The notes below the pieces were generated by a model. The model saw only the letters and a list, made by a program, of their open reading frames with translations, had not been told where the DNA came from and searched no databases. A stretch of 64,000 bases of DNA from Oleiagrimonas soli. Lineage in GTDB: Bacteria; Pseudomonadota; Gammaproteobacteria; Xanthomonadales; Rhodanobacteraceae. The position numbers were made by a program, and so were the translations under genes. Where the stretch lies: the NCBI RefSeq assembly GCF_000761445.1, contig NZ_KN196470.1:1782823-1846822 (forward strand), written 5' to 3'. Shown piece by piece: positions 18,954 to 27,944 of this stretch; position 1 is the first letter of the stretch; every line of letters begins with the position of its first letter.

Positions 18954-19514
18954 ATGATGCGGCACAGCCTGTTCTTTGCCGTCTGGCCCGATGCGGTCAT
19001 GCGTGCGCGTCTGAGCGAAGCGGCCGAGCGGGCGTTGTCGAATCGGGATGCACAGGACGGTCGTCGCGTCGATCCTTCGCGTTATCACCTCACGCTGGCC
19101 TACCTGGGAAACCATGCGCAGGTGTCCCCGCAAATCATCGAACCGATCGTGGAAGCGGCGGAGTCGGTTCGCGCACACGCATGCACGCTGATTCTGGATC
19201 GTGTCGGTCACTTCGGCGCGGACGTGGGTTGGCTCGGTGCTTCCACGTGTCCCGACACGCTCTCCGCCTTGCATGCCGCGTTGCATGCAAGGCTCGCCGA
19301 CATGGGGTTTCCGGCACCGACGCCAACGACGCCTTTCGTACCGCATGTGACCCTGCTTCGACGCGCTCGCACGCCGCTGGCGGATGCGGCGTTGAAGCCA
19401 GCATGGCCGTGGTGCATCGACGCATTCGCGCTGGTCCAGGGCACGCTGACTTCGTCGGTGCGCTATCGTGTGCTGCGGACGTTTCCATTGTCCGAGCGGT
19501 CCCGATCCACGTAG
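18954..19514 (+). CDS. thpR: RNA 2',3'-cyclic phosphodiesterase (ThpR / 2H family)
   Basis: A 186-residue 2H phosphoesterase. The two catalytic histidine motifs are present: HLTLAYLG in the N-terminal half and HVTLLRRA in the C-terminal half, the HxTx signature of bacterial 2'-5' RNA ligase/ThpR proteins that open 2',3'-cyclic phosphates. The N-terminal SLFFAVWPD is also characteristic. Starts at 18954 and 18957 (MM) are equally possible. Its last 52 bp overlap the 3' end of the MpaB-like gene on the other strand, and both reading frames are coding. Confidence 0.87.
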   Translation: MMRHSLFFAVWPDAVMRARLSEAAERALSNRDAQDGRRVDPSRYHLTLAYLGNHAQVSPQIIEPIVEAAESVRAHACTLILDRVGHFGADVGWLGASTCPDTLSALHAALHARLADMGFPAPTPTTPFVPHVTLLRRARTPLADAALKPAWPWCIDAFALVQGTLTSSVRYRVLRTFPLSERSRST

Positions 19515-20452
19515 AACGCTGAGGACTCGGGGCTGGCAGGAAAGGTGCTCAGACTCTCCGGCGAACGCCCCATGCGACGGCAGGACTGCGACGCGACGCC
19601 ATCGCGCAAGGCGCTGCGGAAGACCGGCGCCATCGCATGCAGCGTCGAAGCCGCGACATGCGCCTTCAGGCGTTGCGCACCCGAACGCTGCATAAGCTCC
19701 TGCGCCCACGGTGGGAGCAGGGCGGCGCCCGCATGCAGGAACAGTTCGCGCGAGAGGCCCGCGGCGGGAACCGGCAGGCGGATGCCGCCCAGCACGCGCA
19801 GCACCTCCCGCGAGCGGGCATCGAAGCGCAGCTCCGGACGCATGCGCCGCATATAGTCCAGCACGGCGGCTTCGCTGGTCGGCACCTGCTGTGCGCCCAG
19901 TGCCTCGGCGATACGTCGCACTTCGTCGTAGTAGGCATCCGCGGTGGATGTCGTCACCGTGACGCGTGCATAGCGCCGGAAGCCTTGCAGAAACGCGTAC
20001 GCCTCGGTGACGTGCACCCAGGTCAGAAGATGCGGATCGTCGGCGGCGTACGGCAAGCCGTCTTCGGTGTGTCCGGCGATCCCGGCGTGGATCCGACGCA
20101 CGCGTTCGATCATCTGCAGCGCGGCCTCGCGAGGCGCGTAGGTGGTGCCGCCGACGAAGGTGGTCGTGCGGCGCAGTCGACCGACCAGATCGGCGCGGAA
20201 ATTCGAGTGGTCCCAGACCGCGGCAAGCGCACGTGGATGCAGCGTCTGCAGCATCAGCGCGCACAGTCCGCCGGACAGCATGCCGGGGAAATCGGCATGG
20301 ATGCGCCAGGTCACGGAATCGGGTCCGAACAGTCCGGGATCGCCCTGCGGATGCAGATAATCCACGCCGTTCCCGCGATCGCGGGGGAAGGCTTTCAGCA
20401 CCCAGTCGCGGACCGGGCGGTGCAGGGCAGGAATGGCGCGCGGATCGGACAT
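19463..20452 (-). CDS. MpaB/DUF2236 family oxygenase-like protein
   Basis: A protein of about 329 residues of the DUF2236 family, which includes the fungal oxygenase MpaB and bacterial latex-clearing-protein relatives, usually haem-dependent. Characteristic stretches are SVTWRIHADFPGMLSGGLCALMLQTLHPRALAAVWDHS, TTTFVGGTTYAPREAAL and DPHLLTWVHVTEAYAFLQGFRRY, the last holding likely haem-ligand histidines. The start is uncertain: 20452 (MSDPRAIP) is chosen, but in-frame ATGs reach back to 20509, where ATGA would overlap the stop of the TpsB gene upstream. Its product is predicted soluble. The 3' end overlaps thpR by 52 bp in convergent orientation. Confidence 0.78.
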   Translation of the reverse strand: MSDPRAIPALHRPVRDWVLKAFPRDRGNGVDYLHPQGDPGLFGPDSVTWRIHADFPGMLSGGLCALMLQTLHPRALAAVWDHSNFRADLVGRLRRTTTFVGGTTYAPREAALQMIERVRRIHAGIAGHTEDGLPYAADDPHLLTWVHVTEAYAFLQGFRRYARVTVTTSTADAYYDEVRRIAEALGAQQVPTSEAAVLDYMRRMRPELRFDARSREVLRVLGGIRLPVPAAGLSRELFLHAGAALLPPWAQELMQRSGAQRLKAHVAASTLHAMAPVFRSALRDGVASQSCRRMGRSPESLSTFPASPESSAFYVDRDRSDNGNVRSTR

Positions 20453-20505
20453 GGCGAGGAAATACGGGGAGAAGGCATTGTGCCGCATCCCTCGCATCCT
20501 GTCGC

Positions 20506-22179
20506 TCATGGAAAACGGTAGGCGATGCTCAGGTTCGCTCGCGTGCCGCGACGGCCGCTGCCATCGCCGACGGGGCGGTCGCGCAGGGGTTTTGCAACGG
20601 ATATGTCCACGCTGTAATGCCTCCGGTCCGTCAGGCGAAGCCCCAGCGCGACCGAGACCAGCGTGTCGGGATGCGTGTTGTGCGCATAGGTGCGGGCGTA
20701 CTCCGTCAGCAGGTAGGGCGTCAGTTGCTTCAGCCATGCCCGGGCCGCGTCGATGCGGCGATGGGCTTCGGCCGAAGCGCCCCAGCCGGAATCGCCGGAC
20801 GCGATGCCGGGATCGTACGCATGCGCGAACCGCGGCCCGCCGAAGGTGATCTTTTCCGAAATCGGCAGCCGGTCGGGACTGTACTGACCGCTCAGACGCA
20901 GCACGCTGCCGAAGTGATGCCGCCAATCGTCGCTCTGCACGAAGGACAGATGGACCCGGGTGAACGTCAGGTCGACATCGTTGCCGAACGTGCCCGGGAT
21001 CGTGGCCATGACGGTCGATGACGCGCCAAGAGCGTCTAGCCCGCGGGCGATGCGCATGCTGAAACTGCGTTGGCGCTTGGCGGTCGTCTTCCGGTAGTCG
21101 AACCCGCCCTGCAGCACGCGTGTATGCGTGTCGACGCGCAGCGCGGCGCCATTGAGTACGTTGCGGTAGCCATCCGATTGATCGGTCCCGTAGATGCCGG
21201 CATCGAGGAACCAGGCGCGCTCATGGTCCAGATGCAGCGGATAGCGAAGGGACATGTCGATTCGGTCCTGCGCCACCCGGTGACGAAGCTCTGTCGGGAG
21301 CGCATCGCCGAGATCCGGCGTGCCCCGGTAACGCGAACCGTCGAACTGCAGGTAGAGGCCGTCACTGTAGACGGGCAGGGCGTATTGCGCGGCGTAGTAG
21401 GTCGGATGACCGCGCCCCCGGGGGTAGAGCATCGAGAGCTTGAGCCGATCGGCCAGCGAAGTCGGCGCATACAGCGTGCCGCTCAGCACGCCTTGCACGC
21501 CGGGATGATTGAAGTCGATGCCGGCGCTGGTGTCGTAGCGCTTGCGCTGCACCCGCAGTTTCAGTCGGGTCGCGCCGTCGGTCGTCGAGGGTGGCGGAGC
21601 ATCCACCTTCACGCTCGCGCCCGGGAGCAGACCGAGGACCTGCACGTAACGTTCGAACGTCGATCGCTTCAGAGGACGTTCTCCGATCATGTGCGCGGCG
21701 ATGGCGCGGACCTGCGCTTCCAGCGGCCCCGGATCGCCTTCGATCTGAATGTCGGCGACGTATCCTTCCACCACCTGCACGCGGACAACGCCATGCGCGA
21801 AGTCCTGTGCCGGCAGATAGCAGAACGAAAGCGGATAGCCGCGCGCGCGATACAGCGCCGTGCACTGCTTGGCGACCTTCAGCAACTCGCCGACCGTGAC
21901 GCTACGTCCGCGCAGCGGACGGAAGAGGGCGGCCACGGTTTCGAACGGCAGGCTCCGCACACCCGCCACACCGAACTTTTTCGGCGTGATGCGTCGATCC
22001 AGGAGCTTTTCCAGACGTGCATTGCGCTTGCTCTGCACATGCACGGACACCGATGGCGCGACCTTGGGCTCCTCGACCTGCGGCAGGGTCTGCAGCGGGT
22101 TGCTCGGAGGCGGGCGGTTCTGGGCCTGCGCGGAGGTGGCGACCAGCAAGGCCAGCGATGCGATCGAGGCGGATTTCAT
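20506..22179 (-). CDS. TpsB-type outer-membrane transporter (ShlB/FhaC/HecB family)
   Basis: A 557-residue two-partner-secretion transporter. A signal peptide (residues 1-19) leads into a Pro-rich linker, POTRA domains (about 70-230; GRSVTVGELLKVAKQCTALYRARGYPLSFCYLPAQ is POTRA-like, VQVVEGYVADIQIEGD the second) and a C-terminal barrel ending in ANLSIAYRFP with a terminal Phe-Pro. The loop-6 signature region EKITFGGPRFAHAYDPG is a version of the FhaC motif that closes the pore. Such proteins export one large partner with a TPS domain. No such partner exists here; the gene upstream in the same direction encodes a repeat-rich lipoprotein. Confidence 0.88.
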   Translation of the reverse strand: MKSASIASLALLVATSAQAQNRPPPSNPLQTLPQVEEPKVAPSVSVHVQSKRNARLEKLLDRRITPKKFGVAGVRSLPFETVAALFRPLRGRSVTVGELLKVAKQCTALYRARGYPLSFCYLPAQDFAHGVVRVQVVEGYVADIQIEGDPGPLEAQVRAIAAHMIGERPLKRSTFERYVQVLGLLPGASVKVDAPPPSTTDGATRLKLRVQRKRYDTSAGIDFNHPGVQGVLSGTLYAPTSLADRLKLSMLYPRGRGHPTYYAAQYALPVYSDGLYLQFDGSRYRGTPDLGDALPTELRHRVAQDRIDMSLRYPLHLDHERAWFLDAGIYGTDQSDGYRNVLNGAALRVDTHTRVLQGGFDYRKTTAKRQRSFSMRIARGLDALGASSTVMATIPGTFGNDVDLTFTRVHLSFVQSDDWRHHFGSVLRLSGQYSPDRLPISEKITFGGPRFAHAYDPGIASGDSGWGASAEAHRRIDAARAWLKQLTPYLLTEYARTYAHNTHPDTLVSVALGLRLTDRRHYSVDISVAKPLRDRPVGDGSGRRGTRANLSIAYRFP

Positions 22180-22288
22180 CGAACGTTCCCCCTGTCCATG
22201 GGTCGTCGGTCGGCTGATTCATCCGCTGCACGGCCGGGCCGCCATTGCTGTCCGGCCGTGCAGCGGGTTCGCATCATGCGCGATGCGT

Positions 22289-23794
22289 CTAGCGTCCCAG
22301 CAGACCGCTCACGAGGCCGTGCTTGCCGTCGGTGCTCGTCGAGGTGTCGGCACCCGTGTCGGTTTGCGCCTGCGCGTCCAACGTGGCGCCCACGCTGGCA
22401 GTCAGTCCACCGAGCAGATTTCCGCTGCTCGTCGTTCCGCCAACCAGGCTGCCGCCGGTCGCGTCGGCGACGCCGTTCACCACCGTACTCAAGCCCTGCG
22501 TCAGGGTCTGTCCCCCGCTGCTGCCGGTGGCGGTGCCGAGCGCATCGCCGGTCGAGGTCACCGTGCTTCCGACCTGCTGGACCAGGCTTCCGGTGGTATC
22601 CGTCAACGGCGCGAGCGCGGTCTGCGTGCCACCGAGATCGGACACGGTCGTGCCCGCAGCGCTGACCGTGGTACCGAGACCGGACACCGCACCCGTGGCG
22701 CCATCCAGCGTGGTGCCCACGACATTGCCGTCGCCGCCGGACGTGCCCAGTCCGCCGCTGATGCCATCGCCCAGCGTGCTGATCGAGCCGCCCAGATCGT
22801 CGACGGTCGTGCCCAGGTTCGCGGTCGTGGTGCTGTCGCCCAGCAGCGAGGTGTCGCCGAGTTGCTGTCCCAGACCGCTCACGCCGTCACCGAGCCCGGA
22901 CGTGGTGTCGCCCACCGCCAGCGAGGTCGAGGCGATCAGGTTGTCGCCGCCGGCACTGGTCTGGCCGATACCGCCGATGGCCGTCACCACGTTATCGAGC
23001 GGGGCGGTCAGGGCCTGACCCTGGCTGGACGTCAGCGTGCCGTCGAGCCAGGTACCGCCGTCTTCGAGCTTTTCGCCCGTGGTGGTGATCACCTGGCTGG
23101 CCGTGGCCGTGATCGGCTCGATCGGCGAGCCCTGGAAGGCGCCGATGCTGTCGACGGTCGTGCCGAGATCCTGCACGATGCCGCCGGAGTCCTCGACCAC
23201 GGTACTCAGACTCTGCACCGTGGTGCTGGCCGGATCGTCGATGTTCCCGGTCTGACCAAGACCGTCCGAGATGCCGTCGCCCAGGTCCGCGATCAGATGG
23301 CCGCTGTCGCTGACTGTGCCTGCCAGCGATTCGCTCAAGGCGTTGTCACCGCCGAGCAGCATCTGGTTGGGCAGTTGCATGCCGATGCCGCCGACGGCTC
23401 CGCCCGTCGCGACCAACACGTCGCCGATACCGGTGGCCACGGCACCGAGCGCACCCGCGGGCGTCGGCGAACCGCTACCGGTGCTGCCTCCACCCGTCCC
23501 CGAACCATCGCCACCGGAACCGGAACCGGTGCCCGTACCGGAACCCGTTCCTGTGCCGGAACCTGTTCCCGTACCGGAACCCGTTCCCGTACCGGAACCC
23601 GTTCCCGAGCCGCCGTCCGAACCGCTCCCGCTGCTCGAACCGCCGCCCGATCCGGAAACGCTCGAACCGGTGCCGCCGAACCCGCTGCGGACGTTGCTCG
23701 AACCGCTGCAGGCGGCCAGCGACAGCCCGGCTGCCGCCAGGCTCGAGATCAGAATGGTCTTGCGAATGAATACGCGTACACGTGCATCGTTCAT
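22289..23794 (-). CDS. Gly/Ser/Thr-rich repeat lipoprotein (collagen-like triple-helix-repeat type)
   Basis: A 501-residue lipoprotein: signal peptide with lipobox LAAC (Cys about 28 from this start) and Ser at +2, predicting outer-membrane sorting. Residues about 35-110 are almost only Gly, Ser and Thr, including a GSGTGT array. The remainder (about 115-480) is built from degenerate repeats of the pattern LG-D/Q-G-x-x-GLG with many TTV-DLG-style turns, like proteins named collagen-like triple-helix-repeat proteins in this order. Strict Gly-X-Y collagen triplets are not visible. There are no aromatic residues of note except one Trp. It lies 109 bp upstream of the TpsB gene on the same strand, suggesting co-expression. 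The start at 23794 is preferred over 23806. Confidence 0.75.
   Translation of the reverse strand: MNDARVRVFIRKTILISSLAAAGLSLAACSGSSNVRSGFGGTGSSVSGSGGGSSSGSGSDGGSGTGSGTGTGSGTGTGSGTGTGSGTGTGSGSGGDGSGTGGGSTGSGSPTPAGALGAVATGIGDVLVATGGAVGGIGMQLPNQMLLGGDNALSESLAGTVSDSGHLIADLGDGISDGLGQTGNIDDPASTTVQSLSTVVEDSGGIVQDLGTTVDSIGAFQGSPIEPITATASQVITTTGEKLEDGGTWLDGTLTSSQGQALTAPLDNVVTAIGGIGQTSAGGDNLIASTSLAVGDTTSGLGDGVSGLGQQLGDTSLLGDSTTTANLGTTVDDLGGSISTLGDGISGGLGTSGGDGNVVGTTLDGATGAVSGLGTTVSAAGTTVSDLGGTQTALAPLTDTTGSLVQQVGSTVTSTGDALGTATGSSGGQTLTQGLSTVVNGVADATGGSLVGGTTSSGNLLGGLTASVGATLDAQAQTDTGADTSTSTDGKHGLVSGLLGR
23516..23608. repeat. 18-bp tandem repeat encoding GSGTGT
   Basis: About five head-to-tail copies of an 18-bp unit of the form gtaccggaacccgttccc (plus-strand reading) lie inside the lipoprotein gene and encode GSGTGT on the minus strand. 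The unit length is a multiple of three, so copy-number change would lengthen or shorten the low-complexity stalk without shifting the frame. Confidence 0.85.
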
Positions 23795-24236
23795 GACTCC
23801 CTCCACGAATGTCAGTCCCCCTGTCCGGAACTACCCAATGCGCGGCCGCCCCCTCGCGTGGGGAGCTAGTCGGTTCCGCCCTTTGACGGGCCTGAACGTC
23901 AATCCTTGAGCCGGGTGCGGCGAATGCCAGTCCGCATCCAGGCGTTGTCATGCAGTTACGTGTCGTTTCTCCGAATGGATGCACCGGGCGATCCATTCGG
24001 AGATGTTGAGGTTCTTGATACTCCAGTGCCGTTTGGATGTCCAATTGAGGGAGCTGTCTGTTCAGTTTCCGTCCATGCGGCCATCCCGTTGGCAGGACGC
24101 GGGTTCGGTCATCGATGGCATACGTCATCGCGCATGCAGACTCTTCGGCAAGAAGAACCCATAACCTACTGAAGAAAAAGAAAAACCCCGACATGTCGAG
24201 CATGCCGGGGTTTCCTTGAAGAGCGGGTGGACCGCC
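23795..24236. other. Intergenic region upstream of the lipoprotein gene
   Basis: About 440 bp between the lipoprotein gene and the 3' end of rne. It must hold the promoter of the lipoprotein/TpsB unit and it ends in the rne terminator. It is noticeably richer in A and T (roughly 23,930-24,180) than its neighbours. Short open frames on the plus strand lack recognisable content, so I do not call a gene here. Confidence 0.6.
24184..24212 (-). terminator. Rho-independent terminator of rne
   Basis: Read on the minus strand, the hairpin aaccccggcatg / catgtcggggtt is followed by TTTTTCTTTTTC. It lies about 25 bp past the rne stop, an ideal intrinsic terminator. Confidence 0.88.
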
Positions 24237-27200
24237 TTAGTCGCTGCTTTCGGACCCGCTAGTCGGAACGGAGGCAGGCTTCTCCCCAGCGCTACTGTCG
24301 GGCTTCTGCACGGGGGCAGACGCGGGGCGCTGCGCCGGCGACCGCTCCTGGAACGGCGGCGGGAACGGCATGCGCTCCTGCGACGGCGTCTTGGGTGCGA
24401 CCGGAGCGGCCGTTTCACTCGACTTCGGCGGTGCAACCGGTGCCGGTGCCTGCACGGCAGGCGGTGCCGCCGGCGTCGATGCGGTGGTGGTCGACGGCGC
24501 TGCATGGGCACTTGCCGTGCGCGACGTCTGCGCAGCGGAAGGCGCCGTGGCCGGACGGGGCGTTTCGGTCGTCAATGACGACGCAGGCGCGGGCTTGGGC
24601 GCATCGGTAGGCTTGGACGGCGACGCATCGTTCGCGCGTGGCTCGACCGGACGCGGCGTCGGCGTTGCAGCGGCCGGAGCAGGGGCCGATGGAGGCTGCG
24701 TGTTCACCGGACGCACGGCGGCCGGTGCGGGCGTTGGCTGCGAAGCCGGAGTCGCCGTGGGCACTGTCGGAACCACCGGTGCCGGTGCAGACGCGGGCTT
24801 CACGCTCGGCGCAGCCGGCGGAGCCGGCGTCGAAGGCGCGCGTGGCGCAGCCTCGGCCGGCGCAGTCACGGGCTTGGCCGTCGGAGCCGCAGCGGCGGAG
24901 TTGGTCTCGGCCTTGGGCGCGACCGGCTGGGGAGCCTCCGTCGAAGACGAAGCGACCGGAGACGGCGTGGACGTCGGCGCAGCTTGCGGCGCGGATGCCG
25001 TAGGGGTCTTCGATGCCGTCGGCGCAGGCGCGGACTCACGCTTCACGGTTTCGGCAGACGGCGAGGCGACCGGTGGCTTGGCGTCGTTGTTCGACGGCAC
25101 AGCCACGGCAGGCTTGGGCGCCGCCGACGTGGAAGCCTGATCGGCATCGTGCGACGGCACCGGCTTGGCCGGCGTCGCGTCCGCCGTCTTCGCACGGGTA
25201 GGGCGATCACCGGAGATGGTCTTCGGCTCCGCCTTAGTCTCGGATTTGACTTCGGCCTTCGGCTCCGACGCAGACGTCGACTCGGAAGACGCGCCGTTGC
25301 CGTTGTTCGGTGCGCTTGCCGTATCCGGCGTGTTCTCGCCAGCGTTACGCCGACGGCGACGACCGCCGCGACGGCCGCGACGACGGCGCTGGCTGCTGCT
25401 CTTGGCGTCGTCACCCGAAGCCTGATGGTCTTCGCTGCGCGGATTCGCGCTGGCTTCCTGCTTCGGCGTGGATTCCTGCTTGGGCGTGGGCGTCGATGCA
25501 GGAGCGGTCGACGGCGCAGCCTGCGGCGAGCGCTTGGCGTTCTCCTCGGCCGGCTTGGCGTCGTTCGACTTCTCCTCGCCACGATTCAGGCGCGAGGAGG
25601 GTTCCGCGTTCATGCGCGTCGGCGACTTGGCCTCGCCGGTGCTGGCGCGGCTGCCGCGGCCGGAGCCGGTCTTGCCGCCGCGGCTCGAGCGCGAACCTTT
25701 CTCGCCGCGCGCGGTGTTGTCGCTGCGCTGCGAACGGGTGCTGCGCGAGGACGAAGCGCTGCGGCGTTCATTGCTGCTGCCGCCGCGACGCGCATCGCCG
25801 CCGCTCTTGCGCTCGTCGCTGCTCTTGCTGCGGTCGCGACGCGCATCGTCGGCGCGCTTCTTGGTGTTCTTGGCTTCGCTGCCTTCCGCAGCGGCATCGC
25901 CGGCCGAAAGGAAGCCGAACAGGCGCTTGAACAGACCCGGACGGGCCACGACAGGCGTCGCCTCGGGGCGCGTGGCCTCGACTTCCTGCGCGACCGGCGT
26001 CGGCGCCGGCGTGGCATGCACGATGCGGTTGACCAGCGGCTCCTCGGTGCTGCCCAGGGTCTGGCCCATCTTGCGCAGAGGCTCGGCCTCGACCTCGGTC
26101 AGACGCGCATAGCTGGGCTTGGTGTGCTCGCCCATGTCGACTTCGCGAATGCGGGTGATTTCCAGATGCGGGGTGCGCAGCTTGTCGTCGGCGACGACCA
26201 CCACGTGGACCTTGTGGCGCATCTCGATCTCGACCACGCCGGCGCGCTTCTCGTTGAGCAGGAAGTTGGCCACCGCCGTCGGCGCCTGGATCAGCACCTG
26301 GCCGGTGTTTTCCTTCATCGCGTGCTCTTCGACCAGACGCAGCGCGGACAGCGACAGCGACTCGACGCTGCGGATATGGCCGTGGCCGTCGCAGCGCGGG
26401 CAGACGATCTTGGTCGATTCGCCCAGGCTCGGGCGCAGACGCTGACGCGACATCTCCAGCAGGCCGAAGCGCGAGATGCGGCCGACCTGCACGCGGGCGC
26501 GGTCCAGCTTCAGGGCGTCTTTCAGCGTGTCCTCGACCTCGCGCTGATGCTTGGGGCTGTCCATGTCGATGAAATCGATCACGATCAGGCCGCCGGCATC
26601 GCGAATGCGCAGCTGGCGGGCGATCTCGACCGCCGCTTCGCAGTTCGTGTTGAACGCGGTTTCCTCGATGTCGCTGCCCTTGGTGGCGCGCGCCGAGTTG
26701 ATGTCGATCGAGGTCAGCGCCTCGGTCGGGTCGATCACGATGGAACCGCCGGACGGCAGGCGCACCGTGCGATCGAAGGCGCTCTCGATCTGCGTCTCGA
26801 TCTGGAAGCGCGAGAACAGCGGCGTGGTGTCCTGGTACAGCTTGAGCTTGCGCAGCGAGTTCGGCATGACCTGCTGCATGAACTCGTGGGCTTCGTCGTA
26901 CATCGCCGGTTCGTCGATGAGGATCTCGCCGATGTCGCCGCGCAGGTAGTCGCGCAGGGCGCGGATGAACAGGCGCGATTCCTGGTAGATCAGGAACGGC
27001 GCTTTCTTCGACTCGGCGGCGCCGGAGACGGCCTTCCACAGCTGCAGCAGGTAATCCAGGTCCCACTGCAGTTCTTCGGCGCTGCGGCCCATGCCGGCGG
27101 TGCGCACGATCAGGCCCATGGAGTCGGGAACTTCCAGATGCTCCAGCGCTTCCTTCAGCGCGGCGCGATCCTCGCCCTCGATGCGGCGCGAGACGCCGCC

Positions 27201-27605
27201 GGCCTTCGGGTTGTTGGGCATCAGCACCATGTACCGGCCGGCCAGGCTGATGTAGGTGGTCAGGGCCGCGCCCTTGTTGCCGCGCTCTTCCTTCTCGACC
27301 TGGACGACCAGCTCCTGACCTTCCTTCAGCAGATTGCGGATGCCGCTCTTGTGCGGGTCGGCGCCGTCGGGGAAGTACTCGCGGGCGACTTCCTTCAGCG
27401 GCAGGAAGCCGTGGCGTTCGGCGCCGTAGTCGATGAAGCAGGCTTCGAGCGAGGGTTCGACGCGAGTGATGCGGCCCTTGTAGATGTTGGCCTTTTTCTG
27501 CTCGCGGGAAGGGATTTCGATGTCGAGGTCGTACAGGTTCTGGCCATCGACGATGGCCACGCGCAACTCTTCACGCTGAGTTGCGTTGATCAACATGCGT
27601 TTCAT
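24237..27605 (-). CDS. rne: Ribonuclease E
   Basis: RNase E (1122 residues from this ATG) initiates mRNA decay and processes rRNA and tRNA; it scaffolds the degradosome at the inner membrane. The N-terminal half is catalytic: [21 protein letters not shown], an S1 RNA-binding domain at about 36-118, the 5' sensor, then Asp301 ([10 protein letters not shown]) and Asp344 ([11 protein letters not shown]) binding Mg, and the Zn-link CPRCDGHG with Cys402 and Cys405. These positions are within two residues of E. coli RNase E. Residues about 560-830 are Arg/Ser-rich RNA-binding scaffold, and the last 300 residues are Pro/Ala/Thr low complexity. The long in-frame extension upstream to 27854 is not conserved. 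It is divergent from rluC, the conserved gammaproteobacterial arrangement. Confidence 0.97.
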   Translation of the reverse strand: MKRMLINATQREELRVAIVDGQNLYDLDIEIPSREQKKANIYKGRITRVEPSLEACFIDYGAERHGFLPLKEVAREYFPDGADPHKSGIRNLLKEGQELVVQVEKEERGNKGAALTTYISLAGRYMVLMPNNPKAGGVSRRIEGEDRAALKEALEHLEVPDSMGLIVRTAGMGRSAEELQWDLDYLLQLWKAVSGAAESKKAPFLIYQESRLFIRALRDYLRGDIGEILIDEPAMYDEAHEFMQQVMPNSLRKLKLYQDTTPLFSRFQIETQIESAFDRTVRLPSGGSIVIDPTEALTSIDINSARATKGSDIEETAFNTNCEAAVEIARQLRIRDAGGLIVIDFIDMDSPKHQREVEDTLKDALKLDRARVQVGRISRFGLLEMSRQRLRPSLGESTKIVCPRCDGHGHIRSVESLSLSALRLVEEHAMKENTGQVLIQAPTAVANFLLNEKRAGVVEIEMRHKVHVVVVADDKLRTPHLEITRIREVDMGEHTKPSYARLTEVEAEPLRKMGQTLGSTEEPLVNRIVHATPAPTPVAQEVEATRPEATPVVARPGLFKRLFGFLSAGDAAAEGSEAKNTKKRADDARRDRSKSSDERKSGGDARRGGSSNERRSASSSRSTRSQRSDNTARGEKGSRSSRGGKTGSGRGSRASTGEAKSPTRMNAEPSSRLNRGEEKSNDAKPAEENAKRSPQAAPSTAPASTPTPKQESTPKQEASANPRSEDHQASGDDAKSSSQRRRRGRRGGRRRRRNAGENTPDTASAPNNGNGASSESTSASEPKAEVKSETKAEPKTISGDRPTRAKTADATPAKPVPSHDADQASTSAAPKPAVAVPSNNDAKPPVASPSAETVKRESAPAPTASKTPTASAPQAAPTSTPSPVASSSTEAPQPVAPKAETNSAAAAPTAKPVTAPAEAAPRAPSTPAPPAAPSVKPASAPAPVVPTVPTATPASQPTPAPAAVRPVNTQPPSAPAPAAATPTPRPVEPRANDASPSKPTDAPKPAPASSLTTETPRPATAPSAAQTSRTASAHAAPSTTTASTPAAPPAVQAPAPVAPPKSSETAAPVAPKTPSQERMPFPPPFQERSPAQRPASAPVQKPDSSAGEKPASVPTSGSESSD

Positions 27606-27944
27606 TTGTAGTGGTTCCTTGGCATCTCGCGGGGCCGCGCGCCGCGGCGGCGCCATCAGGCGGCCTGCCGGGGATCGCGCCTCTGCGAGGTGCGTGATGG
27701 GTTCGAAGCGTGTCCGGTGCTCCGAAGTGATACATGGGGCCTTGCGCGGGGGTTGCCAGCACCGCAAGCGGGGACAAACCACGAGTCGAACCGTTACGAT
27801 GACGGGAACAAGCCGTCGATCGCCCTTAAGGGACGCGACCGGGGCAGATTTCACCGCCGTGACGGACGCTCGCCGGAACCGGAAAACGGCTTCCGGACCG
27901 ATCCAACGCGTCGGCAGTATAGCTTTTGAATCTGGAACTTAGCA
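27606..27944 (-). promoter_or_regulatory. rne 5' leader and rne-rluC divergent promoter region
   Basis: A 339-bp gap separates the divergently transcribed rne and rluC. In enterobacteria the long rne leader folds into hairpins that RNase E itself cleaves, giving autoregulation; a leader of this length fits the same idea here. I see no strong promoter match and have not folded it, so the regulatory role is inference from position. Confidence 0.4.

Noticed and set aside
21860-23869. A 669-codon rightward frame over the TpsB start and the repeat lipoprotein
   Set aside because: Mirror of the minus-strand genes; composition is Arg/Ala/Gly-rich and no ribosome site or motif is visible.
23906-24172. 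Short rightward frame in the gap between rne and the lipoprotein gene
   Set aside because: No ribosome site and no protein-like pattern; the region is better explained as promoter and terminator DNA.
24984-27611. An 875-codon open frame antisense to rne
   Set aside because: High GC content gives long antisense frames. Its product is Arg/Leu/Asp-rich without domains, while the opposite strand encodes RNase E with all catalytic motifs.
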